The notes: generated from the sequence alone by a model not told the origin. DNA of 64,000 nucleotides from G963663615 sp963663615 (GCA_963663615.1 OY760517.1:1178001-1242000), one strand, 5' to 3'; positions 18,257 to 27,266 are shown, counted from the first letter of the stretch. Translations and numbers: made by a program.

Positions 18257-18276
18257 CCTTATAATTTTTTATAAGG
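18257..18276 (+). other. Palindromic hairpin
   Basis: CCTTATAA and TTATAAGG form a perfect 8-bp stem with a TTTT loop. It is the first of three hairpins packed into the 283-base gap between msrB and rpoD. Its role is unclear. Confidence 0.45.
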
Positions 18277-18293
18277 TATTTTCTCCCCTTAAG

Positions 18294-18320
18294 CCGCCTG
18301 AGCCAGCAGGCGGTTTTAAT
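18294..18320 (+). terminator. Terminator (rightward), convergent msrB-rpoD gap
   Basis: CCGCCTG (18294-18300) and CAGGCGG (18307-18313) form a 7-bp GC stem followed by TTTTAATTTT. It would stop transcription coming from msrB. Confidence 0.75.
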
Positions 18321-18326
18321 TTTAAA

Positions 18327-18358
18327 CAAAAAAAAGACGCCCTGATGAGCGTCTTTTT
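18327..18358 (-). terminator. Bidirectional terminator of rpoD
   Basis: AAAAAGACGC (18331-18340) and GCGTCTTTTT (18349-18358) form a 10-bp stem around an 8-base loop. Read on the minus strand, the stem ends in a run of U, 30 bases after the rpoD stop. On the plus strand it also ends in T. Confidence 0.85.
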
Positions 18359-18388
18359 CTATATGGAAAACATTATAATTGTTACTAA

Positions 18389-19249
18389 TTAACCAAGGTA
18401 AACCTTTAGGTTTTTGCTTCTTGAAGCGTGGCGAAGTCTTAATAAAGCTTTTTCTTTAATCTGGCGAACTCTTTCGCGGGTTAAATTAAGCATTTCACCA
18501 ATTTCTTCAAGAGTAGCTGAATGTTCTGATTCGAGACCAAAATAAAGGCGAATTACAGTAGCTTCTCTTTCAGTAAGAGTAGAAAGAGCATTTTCAATAT
18601 CACGTCTTAACGAGTCTTCCATCAAGGTCTTATCTGGTGTAGGCTGGTCATCGCTGTGCATAATATCAAGCAGGCTGTTTTTATTATCTTCACCCTGTTT
18701 GATAGGTGCATCCATAGAAAGATGTTTACCTGAAAGACGAAGAGCAAAATCAACCTCATCGGGTTCCATGTCAAGCTCTTTGGCAATTTCTTCGGCATTA
18801 GGTTTTCTTTCGTATTCCTGTTCAAGCTGGTTAAAGGCTTTACTAATTTTTGTAAGTGCACCAACACGGTTCAAAGGAAGTCTTACCATACGGCTCTGAT
18901 CAGCAATAGCTTGCATAATAGACTGACGAATCCACCAAACAGCATAAGAGATAAATTTAAAACCTCTTGTTTCGTCAAATCTTTTAGCTGCCTTAATAAG
19001 CCCAAGGTTACCTTCATTAATAAGATCACCCAAACTAAGACCTTTGTTCTGATACTGCTTGGCAACGCTCACAACAAAACGCAAGTTTGCTTTGGTGAGT
19101 TTCTCGAGTGCAGTCTGATCACCTTGCCTAATCAGGTTTGCCAACTCAATTTCCTCATCCGCAGTAATAAGGTCCACTTTACCAATTTCCTGGAGGTACT
19201 TATCCAGGGACTGGCTTTCACGGTTCGTATATTGCTTCGTAATCTTCAA
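18389..19249 (-). CDS. rpoD: Housekeeping RNA polymerase sigma factor (sigma-70, RpoD/SigA)
   Basis: The 286-residue protein is the short primary sigma factor typical of Bacteroidota and Chlorobi, without the long region 1.1. Visible regions are 1.2 (DKYLQEIGKVDLITADEEIE), 2 (LRFVVSVAKQYQNKGLSLGD, FKFISYAVWWIRQSI), 3 (RLPLNRVGALTKI) and 4 (EREATVIRLYFGL and the -35-binding helix ATLEEIGEMLNLTRERVRQI). No ATG fits the family N terminus. The start appears to be TTG at 19249, with AAGGAG about 10 bases upstream, and an in-frame stop lies a little further up. It directs transcription from the TTGNNN-N17-TATATT type promoters seen in this window. Confidence 0.97.
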   Translation of the reverse strand: MKITKQYTNRESQSLDKYLQEIGKVDLITADEEIELANLIRQGDQTALEKLTKANLRFVVSVAKQYQNKGLSLGDLINEGNLGLIKAAKRFDETRGFKFISYAVWWIRQSIMQAIADQSRMVRLPLNRVGALTKISKAFNQLEQEYERKPNAEEIAKELDMEPDEVDFALRLSGKHLSMDAPIKQGEDNKNSLLDIMHSDDQPTPDKTLMEDSLRRDIENALSTLTEREATVIRLYFGLESEHSATLEEIGEMLNLTRERVRQIKEKALLRLRHASRSKNLKVYLG

Positions 19250-19625
19250 ATCCGGATCACTCCTTAAATTTTATATAACTATTTTTATTAACTAAAACTG
19301 GTCATCTTTATTCTATTTAAAACCAAAAAACCCCAAGAGGTTAAATTTATATATACCTTTTTAGGATGTTTTTCGTATTTTTCCATAGTTATTATAAGTC
19401 TTGCAAAAACAAAGCTTTTCAAAACATCAGTGCAATATAGTGAATAAATAAGGAAAAATAAATAGATAAAATTTTCCACAAATTATTTATTTTGAGTTTA
19501 CTGAGGGAAGAATTAGGGAAGATTCTCAAGTATTAACTCTTATTGTTTTCGTATAATATTCGAAAATGTTTAGTGTTCATAAATCATTTCTACAATTTTT
19601 ACTTTTTTTTATCCGGAGAAGTTCC
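19250..19625. other. Divergent intergenic region between rpoD and PBP4 genes
   Basis: These 376 AT-rich bases must hold both divergent promoters. TATAAT occurs on the plus strand near 19551 and on the minus strand near 19393, but neither has a convincing -35 at 17 bases. No RNA gene or repeat is recognisable. Confidence 0.4.
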
Positions 19626-21116
19626 ATGAATAGCAAACATACTTTATTTTTACTCTTTGCAGTTTTTCTTTCAGCTTGTTCATCACAATCAAAGCTTACA
19701 AATGTTACTAACGACAGTTTTTCAAATCTGGTTAATTCAATCGATTCTATTTTTAATGATAAGGATTTTGAGAGTGCTTTTTGGGGTGCGGAAATTAAAT
19801 CGCTTGATAATGGAAAAGTATGGTATGAACGTAATGCCGGAAAACTTTTTATGCCGGCTTCAAATGAAAAAATAGTAACTACTTCTGTTGGATTGCTAAC
19901 AATGGGACCTAAATTCCAATATTCTTCTAATTTGGGATATAGGGGCGAGGTTCGTGATTCGGTTTTACACGGCGACCTTATTTTATACTCAAATGGGGAC
20001 CCAACTTTATATTCCCGCTTATGCGAATCATCATTGGTGCTATTTAATAAATATGCTTCCGAGTTAAGTAGTTTAGGCATTAAAAAAGTTACGGGTAATG
20101 TGTATGGTGATGATACCGCTTTTGAAAATGAACATATTGGCTATGGCTGGGCTTATGATGGGCTTTCCTATTGGTATTCGGCACCTTTTGGTCCGTTACA
20201 GATTAACGAAAACTATGTGGATTATAAAATTACTCCTGCAAAGGAAGCAGGTGGTGAAGTAACGGTTGTTCCAAATATACCAACAAGTTACCACAAACTT
20301 GAAAATAATCTTGTTACTGTTGATGCTGTAAAACATTACCCAAATATGCACAGGGTATTAAATAGCGAAGTTGTTAAATTTAATGGTGAAGTTAAGGCAG
20401 GTGGCAGAACCTTTGAATGGTCGCCAACTGTTAATGATCCTACCATGTTTTATTTAAGAGTGTTCAGGGAAGTACTTGATAGTAATGGCATCTCAGTAGA
20501 GGGTAAAAGTTACTCGGCTTATAATGTAGAAAATTTTGATGACATAAAAAGTGGCAAGGTGGTAATATCAACATATTATTCGCCCGAGTTTGCTGAAATA
20601 ATTAAGGGTTTGATGAAGAGATCACAAAATTTGTATGCCGAAACGGTTGCCCGTACCATTTCGTGGTATAAGCAGGGTAAGGGTGTTATGCGAAATAGCA
20701 GAGCTTTAATATATAAAAAACTTGCTGAGTTTGGACTTAAAGAAGGTAGTTACCTATACAGGGATGGCAGTGGTCTTTCGCGATATAATTATGTAAGTCC
20801 TAAACATCTTGTTAAAATACTCGAGGGTATGTATAGTTCGGAATACAAGGATTTGTGGCTCGATATTCAGCCTTTGGCAGGTGTTGACGGAACGTTAAGA
20901 AGACGAATGAAAGGTACTGCTGCTGAAGGTAATGTTAGAGCAAAAACCGGAACAATAGCTAATGTAAGAGGCTTGTCGGGGTATGTTACAACTGCTGATG
21001 GCGAAAATTTGGTATTCTCCTTTTTGGTAAATGCTCATAGTGTTGGTTCAAAAGATACAGAAAGGGTAACTGACTCGGTTCTTGAACTAATTGCGGCTTA
21101 TAATAAAGATAAATAA
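19626..21116 (+). CDS. dacB: D-alanyl-D-alanine carboxypeptidase/endopeptidase (PBP4, family S13), lipoprotein
   Basis: The ATG at 19626 has CCGGAGA upstream and gives 496 residues starting with a lipoprotein signal (FAVFLSAC, Cys18). An earlier in-frame ATG at 19566 would add 20 unlikely residues. The penicillin-binding motifs are SxxK in MPASNEK (Ser79, Lys82), SxN in KRSQNLYAE and KTG in VRAKTGTIANVRG. S13 enzymes trim the last D-Ala from peptidoglycan stem peptides or split cross-links in the periplasm. It stands alone, divergent from rpoD. Confidence 0.94.
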   Translation: MNSKHTLFLLFAVFLSACSSQSKLTNVTNDSFSNLVNSIDSIFNDKDFESAFWGAEIKSLDNGKVWYERNAGKLFMPASNEKIVTTSVGLLTMGPKFQYSSNLGYRGEVRDSVLHGDLILYSNGDPTLYSRLCESSLVLFNKYASELSSLGIKKVTGNVYGDDTAFENEHIGYGWAYDGLSYWYSAPFGPLQINENYVDYKITPAKEAGGEVTVVPNIPTSYHKLENNLVTVDAVKHYPNMHRVLNSEVVKFNGEVKAGGRTFEWSPTVNDPTMFYLRVFREVLDSNGISVEGKSYSAYNVENFDDIKSGKVVISTYYSPEFAEIIKGLMKRSQNLYAETVARTISWYKQGKGVMRNSRALIYKKLAEFGLKEGSYLYRDGSGLSRYNYVSPKHLVKILEGMYSSEYKDLWLDIQPLAGVDGTLRRRMKGTAAEGNVRAKTGTIANVRGLSGYVTTADGENLVFSFLVNAHSVGSKDTERVTDSVLELIAAYNKDK

Positions 21117-21263
21117 GATTGATTGTAGTTCTAAATAATTATATAATTAGCTGCGTTAAAATCGCCTTTTAAAAAAATGTTGAAAAAAGTTATTTTTATT
21201 ATTTAATAATTGTGTAAAAAAGTTGTATCCGTATAAAATATTCAATAACTTGTCGGAGATTTT

Positions 21264-21533
21264 ATGACTGACGAAGAAAAAGCAAAATGGTTTGATGCTG
21301 CATTACGATTTGGTTTGGAAGGTAACATTCATCTGGTCATGAAATCAAAAAAAGGCGATGTTGCCATGTGGTCCATCGTGGATAATGAAACCAAAAAAGT
21401 ATTTAATTCTAACATGGAGTGGGAAGAAGAACCTCCATTGAAGAAACGAGATGAAAGATTTTTAACCCGTACAAGGTTTTCGTTTGGTGATGCAGTAAAT
21501 TTGTTTAAGCTAAAGAAAATGTACGGTGTTTAA
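21264..21533 (+). CDS. Small conserved-looking protein of unknown function
   Basis: This 89-residue soluble protein has no signal or membrane segment and is rich in Lys, Glu and aromatic residues (GNIHLVMKSKKGDVAMWSIV, TRTRFSFGDAVNLFKLKKM). I do not recognise a family. It has a good ribosome site (CGGAG, 7 bases before ATG) and lies 15 bases ahead of the bacilliredoxin-like gene, so it is probably the first gene of a run with that gene, lplA and the dipeptidase. A weak promoter candidate (TTGTGT, 17 bases, TATAAA) lies upstream near 21213-21240. Confidence 0.75.
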   Translation: MTDEEKAKWFDAALRFGLEGNIHLVMKSKKGDVAMWSIVDNETKKVFNSNMEWEEEPPLKKRDERFLTRTRFSFGDAVNLFKLKKMYGV

Positions 21534-21548
21534 TTTCGGAGTTTTTAG

Positions 21549-21887
21549 GTGAGCAAATACATCGAAATTAGAACCGGGGAAGACTGGAAAAGTTTTCTCG
21601 GTGAAGATACTGAAAAGATAATATTCAAATATAGTCCGGTTTGTGGTATTAGCAGTAGTACGGAGGCTGGTTTTGAAAACTGGTTAAGTAAAGCCGGGGA
21701 TACTTCAGGTTATTCAATTGCCAAAATAGACGTAATTTTTTCCCGTGAGCTTGTTCGTGAAATTGCTGCAAAACTGGGTGTTAAACATGAATCGCCCCAA
21801 CTGCTTTGGTTAAATAAAGATAATTCAATTAAATTACATGCGAGTCATTTTGGTATTAGTTCGTTACTAGCCAATAATAAAATATAA
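21549..21887 (+). CDS. Bacilliredoxin-like YtxJ-family thioredoxin-fold protein
   Basis: The 112-residue protein uses a GTG start with CGGAG 8 bases upstream. The motif YSPVCGISSST near residue 30 has a single Cys where YtxJ monothiol bacilliredoxins carry their active Cys. SPQLLWL matches the cis-Pro loop of the thioredoxin fold. This family is proposed to remove bacillithiol from mixed disulfides, which suggests that this organism makes bacillithiol. The genes for bacillithiol synthesis are not in the window. Confidence 0.85.
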   Translation: MSKYIEIRTGEDWKSFLGEDTEKIIFKYSPVCGISSSTEAGFENWLSKAGDTSGYSIAKIDVIFSRELVREIAAKLGVKHESPQLLWLNKDNSIKLHASHFGISSLLANNKI

Positions 21888-21890
21888 ACT

Positions 21891-22868
21891 ATGAAATTTA
21901 TTGATAACAAAAATATAACCGATCCCGCAATAAACCTGGCACTTGAGGAATATGCATTTCGAAACCTGGATATTGCAGATCAGTGGTTTATGTTTTATAT
22001 AAACGAGCCATCGGTAATTATTGGTAAAAACCAAAATGTATTTGAAGAAGTAAACACCACTTTTACGGATAAAAAGGATATTCTTGTTAGAAGAAGAATG
22101 TCGGGCGGTGGTGCTGTTTATCATGATGAGGGTAATCTTAACTTTTGTTATATAAGAAAATACGAAAAAGAGTATTTTAACAAGTATCATACATTTCTTA
22201 CTCCTTTTATTGAAGTGCTTAATGAAATGGATGTACCAGCCGAAATAAATGAACGTAATGACATTGTATGTAAAAAGAAAAAGATTTCGGGTAATGCCCA
22301 GTTTACTTCGCGCGATCGTATGATGACGCACGGTACGCTCCTTTTTGATTCGAATATCTACAATTTAATTACATCTCTTAAAGTAAAGGGTAAGGTACTT
22401 GATTCAAAGAGTACAAAATCAGTTAGAAGCAAGGTTGCCAATATTATTGATTTTATGGAAGATGAGATTGAACTTGAAGACTTCAGAGGTTTGCTTACCG
22501 AAAAGCTGTTTGGTAGAAATGAGGTTGAAGTTTTTCAGTTCTCTGATATCCAGTGGGAAGAAATTTACGAACTTGCCGATACAAAATACAGAACGTGGGA
22601 ATGGAATTACGGTAGAAGCCCTAAATTCCGAATATCCAGGAAACATGAGCTGAATAAGGAAAATATTGAGTTCGATATATTTATTGAAAAGGGGATAATT
22701 CAGCAGTTTAAGTGCAAAAATCCGAATAATGAATTTTTGAGTAGTATTGGTAAAGAACTTGAAGGTATAAAGTTTATAAAGAATGAAATAGATACTGTAC
22801 TCAGAAAATTTGAATCTCAAAATAACTCGGTGGGGCTTGCTGATGCATTACTTAAGGTTATTTACTAA
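21891..22868 (+). CDS. lplA: Lipoate-protein ligase A
   Basis: LplA activates lipoate with ATP and attaches it to Lys of 2-oxoacid dehydrogenase and glycine-cleavage proteins. The 325-residue protein has the RRMSGGGAVYHDEGNLNF lipoate-binding motif (about residues 64-81), the KKISGNAQF catalytic-Lys motif, and a C-terminal accessory domain ending GLADALLKVIY. The gene begins 3 bases after the bacilliredoxin stop and overlaps the next gene by 26 bases, so translation is coupled. Confidence 0.94.
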   Translation: MKFIDNKNITDPAINLALEEYAFRNLDIADQWFMFYINEPSVIIGKNQNVFEEVNTTFTDKKDILVRRRMSGGGAVYHDEGNLNFCYIRKYEKEYFNKYHTFLTPFIEVLNEMDVPAEINERNDIVCKKKKISGNAQFTSRDRMMTHGTLLFDSNIYNLITSLKVKGKVLDSKSTKSVRSKVANIIDFMEDEIELEDFRGLLTEKLFGRNEVEVFQFSDIQWEEIYELADTKYRTWEWNYGRSPKFRISRKHELNKENIEFDIFIEKGIIQQFKCKNPNNEFLSSIGKELEGIKFIKNEIDTVLRKFESQNNSVGLADALLKVIY

Positions 22869-24072
22869 TTTTTTATTATTGTCTTTTTTTATGCTGTTTA
22901 CTAATAATTGCCAAACCAAACCAGATTACGAGTTATTAGCCGATCAAATACACTCCGAAATTATTAGCGTTGATTCGCATACCGATACCCCGTTACGGCT
23001 TTCAAGGGGAAATTTTGATATTTCAATTAGAAATGATGCCAGAAAAACCAGAAGCAAATTTGATTTGCCCAGAATGGAAGAAGGCAGGCTGGATGCTGTT
23101 TTTCTTGCAGCCTTTGTTGGACAGGCAAGGAGGACTGAGCTTGGCTATAGAAAGGCAAAGGAAAGAGCTGATCATTTAATTGATATTATATATGAGCAGG
23201 CTGCCCAAAACGATGATAAAGTTGTAATGAAATTCGATTCGGATTCGCTTTATGAAATTAAGCAATCAGGAAAAAAAATGTTCTTTATCGGTATTGAAAA
23301 TGGTTTCCCTATTGGTAAGGAACTTGGACTTATTGATGAGTATTATAAGAAGGGGGTGCGTTACATTACTTTATGCCATACCCTAAATAATGATATTTGT
23401 GATTCATCAAACGATACACTTGAGCATAACGGACTAAGCAAGTTTGGTGAACAGGTTGTTGGGCGTATGAACGAACTTGGTATGATGGTGGATGTATCGC
23501 ATGCTTCGGATAAAACTTTTTATGATGTTATAAAAATTTCGAAAGCTCCGGTAATTGCAAGTCATTCATGTGTTAAGTCATTATGCGATAATCCAAGAAA
23601 TGTTACAGATGATATGCTGAAAACAATTGCTGAAAATAATGGCGTAATTCAGATTACACTTTATACCGGTTATATAAAAGAATCGGGTAAAAATGAGTTA
23701 AGGGATAAAGCTTATAAGGCGTGGAGAGAGAAATACCAGAATTTTGATAGTCTTTCCGATTCATTAAAAAAATTGGCAATGGATGAAAGGGCGGAGCTTA
23801 ATACAAAATATCCTCGAAATTATGCAACAGTACAGGATTTTGCAGATCATATTGATCATGCTGTTAAGGTAGCCGGAATTAATCATGTTGGTATTGGAAG
23901 TGATTTTGATGGTGGTGGTGGTATTGCCGGTTGTAATGATGTTAGTGAGTTAAAGAATATAACAATTGAGTTGCTTAAGCGAGGATATACTAAAGAAGAC
24001 TTAAGGAAAATATGGGGAGGCAATTTTTTCCGTGTAATGCGGGATGTAGAAAAAATTGCCACCAAACTTTAG
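22843..24072 (+). CDS. Membrane dipeptidase (peptidase family M19), exported
   Basis: A zinc dipeptidase of the renal-dipeptidase family, about 409 residues from the ATG at 22843. An upstream TTG at 22810 is possible but less likely. It starts with a hydrophobic export signal ending NNCQTK, which is probably a lipoprotein or anchor. Metal-site motifs are DSHTDTP (HxD), GIENGFPIG (bridging Glu), DVSHASD and ASHSC, with GSDFDGGG late in the chain. M19 enzymes split dipeptides, including those with a D-residue at the C-terminal side. It overlaps lplA and converges on vanY by 4 bases. Confidence 0.92.
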   Translation: MHYLRLFTNFLLLSFFMLFTNNCQTKPDYELLADQIHSEIISVDSHTDTPLRLSRGNFDISIRNDARKTRSKFDLPRMEEGRLDAVFLAAFVGQARRTELGYRKAKERADHLIDIIYEQAAQNDDKVVMKFDSDSLYEIKQSGKKMFFIGIENGFPIGKELGLIDEYYKKGVRYITLCHTLNNDICDSSNDTLEHNGLSKFGEQVVGRMNELGMMVDVSHASDKTFYDVIKISKAPVIASHSCVKSLCDNPRNVTDDMLKTIAENNGVIQITLYTGYIKESGKNELRDKAYKAWREKYQNFDSLSDSLKKLAMDERAELNTKYPRNYATVQDFADHIDHAVKVAGINHVGIGSDFDGGGGIAGCNDVSELKNITIELLKRGYTKEDLRKIWGGNFFRVMRDVEKIATKL

Positions 24073-24863
24073 TGTTTAACCCAACGCCAGTGCCAGGGTT
24101 CAAACTGTACACCTTTGTCATTACCCCTAGGGTATGAAAGGGAAAAATTATATTTTGCCGCATGCATAAGCATCCAGCGGTACTCATCTGTTTTTGCAAA
24201 ATGGTTTGCGTTTTGACCCTTTTCCTCACCTGAAATACCTTTTTCATTTATCAGGTCTATAGCGTTAAATTTGCCACTGTTATGTTCGCTGTATCCTGGC
24301 ATTGCAACCCATTTTGAGGCTTTAAGTAGCGAAAAATTATTTCTTGGCATTACAAGGTCATCAATAAATCCGTAAGCTTGTCTGCCCGGAGAGCGATAAC
24401 CTGAATTTATAAAAAGACGCTTACCAAGATCACGTTTCATGTGAGCCATCATTCTTTCAAAATCATCGTATGAGTGTTTTGGGCAATATCTTGCCGGAAT
24501 GCCTAGTGTGCCTTTTGCTGTGTGAAGTGTTCTTGGGGGTATTTTAACCAAATTGTTGGGACGTTTGGTATTAACTTTTTGTCCTTTAAACCCTAATTCA
24601 AGAGGTGGTATTTCAAAAATCCTTCCAACAAGATATTCTTCAAAATAGTTAAGTGAACTCATTAAAGTATCATACTCAACAATTTGCCATTCATCTTTTG
24701 GTATAGTTTCAAGTTTAGCATTCCATTTGTCGTAAACGCTTTTTATCACATACGTCATAACCGGATTAAGTTTTTTGTAGTTTGGTTTTTGATAAAGAAA
24801 ACCTACTCCAACAAGAAAAAGTGAAACAATAAGTACAACTATACCTATTAAAAGCTTTTGCAT
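24069..24863 (-). CDS. D-alanyl-D-alanine carboxypeptidase, VanY-type (peptidase M15B)
   Basis: The 264-residue protein is anchored by one N-terminal membrane helix (IGIVVLIVSLFLVGVGFLY). The M15 zinc site is visible: SGYRSPGRQA, then MPGYSEHNSGKFNAIDL with His and Asp ligands, and the C-terminal EPWHWRWV with the third His. It would trim D-Ala from peptidoglycan precursors in the periplasm. The 120 residues between anchor and catalytic domain are not recognised. There is no VanA or VanX gene nearby, so a link to glycopeptide resistance is not supported. Confidence 0.88.
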   Translation of the reverse strand: MQKLLIGIVVLIVSLFLVGVGFLYQKPNYKKLNPVMTYVIKSVYDKWNAKLETIPKDEWQIVEYDTLMSSLNYFEEYLVGRIFEIPPLELGFKGQKVNTKRPNNLVKIPPRTLHTAKGTLGIPARYCPKHSYDDFERMMAHMKRDLGKRLFINSGYRSPGRQAYGFIDDLVMPRNNFSLLKASKWVAMPGYSEHNSGKFNAIDLINEKGISGEEKGQNANHFAKTDEYRWMLMHAAKYNFSLSYPRGNDKGVQFEPWHWRWVKH

Positions 24864-24882
24864 TTGATTACCTTTATTAAAT

Positions 24883-24918
24883 TTGAGCCTAACTCAAGAT
24901 AAGAAAAACTTGAGTTTT
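24883..24918 (+). other. Overlapping inverted repeats between vanY and feoA
   Basis: TTGAG-CCTAA-CTCAA (24883-24897) shares its right arm with a second hairpin, AACTCAAG (24891-24898) / CTTGAGTT (24909-24916). The two folds exclude each other. The region is 20-50 bases upstream of the minus-strand vanY start and about 145 bases upstream of feoA. Confidence 0.45.
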
Positions 24919-24981
24919 ATTGATTAAAATTTGAGCGATTTATTTAAGCATTCATGATTTTTTTCGAAAATAATAATATTC

Positions 24982-25015
24982 TTGACAGAAGATAATATTT
25001 AGACTAAGTTTAGAT
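24982..25015 (+). promoter_or_regulatory. Promoter with iron-type operator upstream of first feoAB
   Basis: TTGACA at 24982-24987 is a consensus -35 box; TAAGTT begins 17 bases later. Overlapping this is TTTAGACTAAGTTTAGA (24998-25014), a degraded version of the perfect palindrome TTTAGAC-CAA-GTCTAAA found before the second feoA. A DtxR/MntR-like metal repressor is the likely reader. Confidence 0.6.
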
Positions 25016-25060
25016 AAAAGATTTTCTGATATGATTTATTTAACTCGAATTGAAGTTTAG

Positions 25061-25321
25061 ATGATAGAGCGATTGGTAGATACTAAAGCCGGAAAAAAGG
25101 TAAGGATATCCAAAATCGGAGCCGGACGAAATGCAATGCTTAACCTTATGAATATGGGGTTGGTAGTGGGTAATGTGGTAGAAATTGGTAAAAGTTCACA
25201 TTATCACGGTCCGGTTATAGTAAAATATCGGGAAACAGATATTGCAATTGGATACGGTCTTGCCGAAAAAATTATAGTGGAAAATATAGATGGCGGAATT
25301 TATACTGATTGGCCAGCCTAA
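25061..25321 (+). CDS. feoA: Ferrous iron transport accessory protein FeoA (system 1)
   Basis: The small 86-residue SH3-like protein has the FeoA pattern: GKKVRISKIGAGRNAMLNLMNMGLVVGNVVEI in the first half and a C-terminal YGLAEKIIVE. It supports the FeoB channel at the cytoplasmic face. Its last 32 bases overlap the feoB start in another frame, which implies coupled translation and matched amounts of the two proteins. Confidence 0.93.
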   Translation: MIERLVDTKAGKKVRISKIGAGRNAMLNLMNMGLVVGNVVEIGKSSHYHGPVIVKYRETDIAIGYGLAEKIIVENIDGGIYTDWPA

Positions 25322-27221
25322 CTGTGGCAAAAGCACAATATTTAATGAAGTTGCAGGCTATAAAACCATAGCATCTAACTTTCCCGGCGTTAGTGTAGAG
25401 TTTACCAAAAGTGAAATAGATTTTAAAAACGAGAAATTTGATCTTGTTGACCTGCCAGGATTATACTCATCCCAAACTACAGATGAAGCTGAACTTGTAA
25501 CTGTTAAATATGTTAGGGAAAAACATGACGATGCTGTTTTAATTAACATTATTGATGCCAGTGTACTTTCTCGTAGCCTTGAACTTACTTTGCAAATTGC
25601 CTCACTTAAACGTCCTATGGTTATTGGACTGAATATGATTGACGAAGCCAGGGCAAAAGGGATGAAGATAGACTTTGAAAAGCTTGAGGAAATTTTTGGC
25701 GTTCCGGTTGTACCTACTGTTGGCAGAAAGGGTGAGGGCGTTTTTGAGCTTTTTGAGCAGGCATTTAATATTAGTAAAAGTAAAAAGTTACCCAATGAGA
25801 TTGATTTTGACAAGCTTGAACCGGTTCTGAAAGAAATTTCGGATGTTCTTGCTAAAGAACAAAAGCCATATAAATTTAGTAAAAAATTTCTCGCTCTAAA
25901 ACTTCTTGAAAAAGATAGTCCTCTTAAAGAGTATTTACAGCAGAATATTTCAAATATTGGGCGTTCTAAAATTGATAGTGTAATTGCTCAACTGGAAAGC
26001 CGGGAAAAAAAGGAATCGGAGTTTGTGGTTTCGGCAACACGGCACGATCTTGCTTTTACAATATTCAAGAAATGTGCTGTGCTTCAGCATACCGATAATA
26101 GGGATATCCGAACCAAAATTGATGATGTACTTATGCATCCTGTTTTTGGCTACTTTTTCATGGGTGGGTTATTATACTCAATGTTCTTTTTGATTTTTAC
26201 CTTTGGTAATTTTATTGAGCCTTATTTCCTTGATAATATAGCTTTACTTACCGGGTATTTCGAAAACCTGCTTGGAAGTAATACACTCGCCTTTACAATT
26301 ATTCATGGTGTTATTGAAGGTTTTGGTGGCGGACTTGGAATTGTTGTGCCATATCTGTTACCCTTTTTTATCTTTCTTGCTGTTCTTGAGGATTCAGGGT
26401 ATTTGGCAAGAATAGCCTACCTAATTGATAATTTTATGCATAGAATTGGGTTACACGGACTTTCCGTAATACCAATTATTTTGGGATATGGTTGTACTGT
26501 ACCTGGTATATTGGCTACCAGAATATTAAAATCTCCCACCGATAAATTTATTACTGCTACCCTAACTACTTTGGTGCCATGTTCGGCAAGGATGACTATA
26601 ATTTTTGGACTGGTTGGATTTTTTATCTCAATTAAAGCTGCAATTATTATTTACATACTTAACCTTATTATTATGGGGATAACAGGTAAGATAATGTCCA
26701 AAGCTATGGATGATGTTAGCTCCGGATTAATACTGGAAATACCACGTTACCATATGCCCGGTTTTAAGGCATTTGTTGGTAAAACATGGTTCAGACTAAG
26801 GGAGTTTGTGCTTCTTGCATGGCCTATACTTATTATAGGTAGTATAGTTCTGGAAGTAATAAACTTTTACAATCTAACACCGTTTATCAATAATTTCCTC
26901 GAACCGTTTACTACCGGAGTGCTTGGTTTACCAGCAGTTATTGGTGTTACTCTTTTATTTGGAATTATGCGTAAAGAGTTGGCGTTAATATTACTTTTTA
27001 CAGCAATTGGTACAAAAGAAGTTTTAACAGTGCTTACTTATGCACAAGTTTTCAGTTTTACACTTTTTGTTACATTTTACGTTCCATGCCTGGCTACAAT
27101 TGCTGCATTGGCAAAAGAGCTTGGTTGGAAAAAAGCTTTAGTTATTTCAATTATTACCGCCGGTTTAGCTGTAATATTGGCAGTTGCTGCCAGATTTATA
27201 GTTCCGGTATTTGGTATATAA
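25290..27221 (+). CDS. feoB: Ferrous iron transporter FeoB (system 1)
   Basis: FeoB imports Fe(II) across the inner membrane. The 643-residue protein has the N-terminal G domain with G1 GQPNCGKST, G3 DLPG, and G4 NMID in a canonical form, then a helical linker, and from about residue 285 the two Gate domains with about 8-10 membrane helices. Gate motifs such as LEDSGYLARIAYLID and GCTVPGILATRI, with the pore Cys, are present. It is shorter than the 773-residue E. coli protein, as is usual when FeoC and extra loops are missing. A TonB receptor follows 45 bases later. Confidence 0.96.
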   Translation: MAEFILIGQPNCGKSTIFNEVAGYKTIASNFPGVSVEFTKSEIDFKNEKFDLVDLPGLYSSQTTDEAELVTVKYVREKHDDAVLINIIDASVLSRSLELTLQIASLKRPMVIGLNMIDEARAKGMKIDFEKLEEIFGVPVVPTVGRKGEGVFELFEQAFNISKSKKLPNEIDFDKLEPVLKEISDVLAKEQKPYKFSKKFLALKLLEKDSPLKEYLQQNISNIGRSKIDSVIAQLESREKKESEFVVSATRHDLAFTIFKKCAVLQHTDNRDIRTKIDDVLMHPVFGYFFMGGLLYSMFFLIFTFGNFIEPYFLDNIALLTGYFENLLGSNTLAFTIIHGVIEGFGGGLGIVVPYLLPFFIFLAVLEDSGYLARIAYLIDNFMHRIGLHGLSVIPIILGYGCTVPGILATRILKSPTDKFITATLTTLVPCSARMTIIFGLVGFFISIKAAIIIYILNLIIMGITGKIMSKAMDDVSSGLILEIPRYHMPGFKAFVGKTWFRLREFVLLAWPILIIGSIVLEVINFYNLTPFINNFLEPFTTGVLGLPAVIGVTLLFGIMRKELALILLFTAIGTKEVLTVLTYAQVFSFTLFVTFYVPCLATIAALAKELGWKKALVISIITAGLAVILAVAARFIVPVFGI

Positions 27222-27266
27222 ATATTTTTGTCGAATAAACGGACTTGGAAGTCCAATGAGGCAGTT

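Noticed and set aside
19288..19479. Minus-strand open frame of 63 codons upstream of rpoD
   Set aside because: It lies in the AT-rich divergent promoter region, has no ribosome site and a composition of random AT-rich codons.
19470..19490. TTTTCCACA resembling a DnaA box in an AT-rich gap
   Set aside because: It is a single imperfect box with no cluster, no dnaA or dnaN nearby and no visible strand-skew evidence, so it does not support an origin.
24069..24863. VanY as part of a glycopeptide-resistance cluster
   Set aside because: There are no VanH/A/X or two-component regulator genes beside it; M15B carboxypeptidases are common in normal cell-wall turnover.
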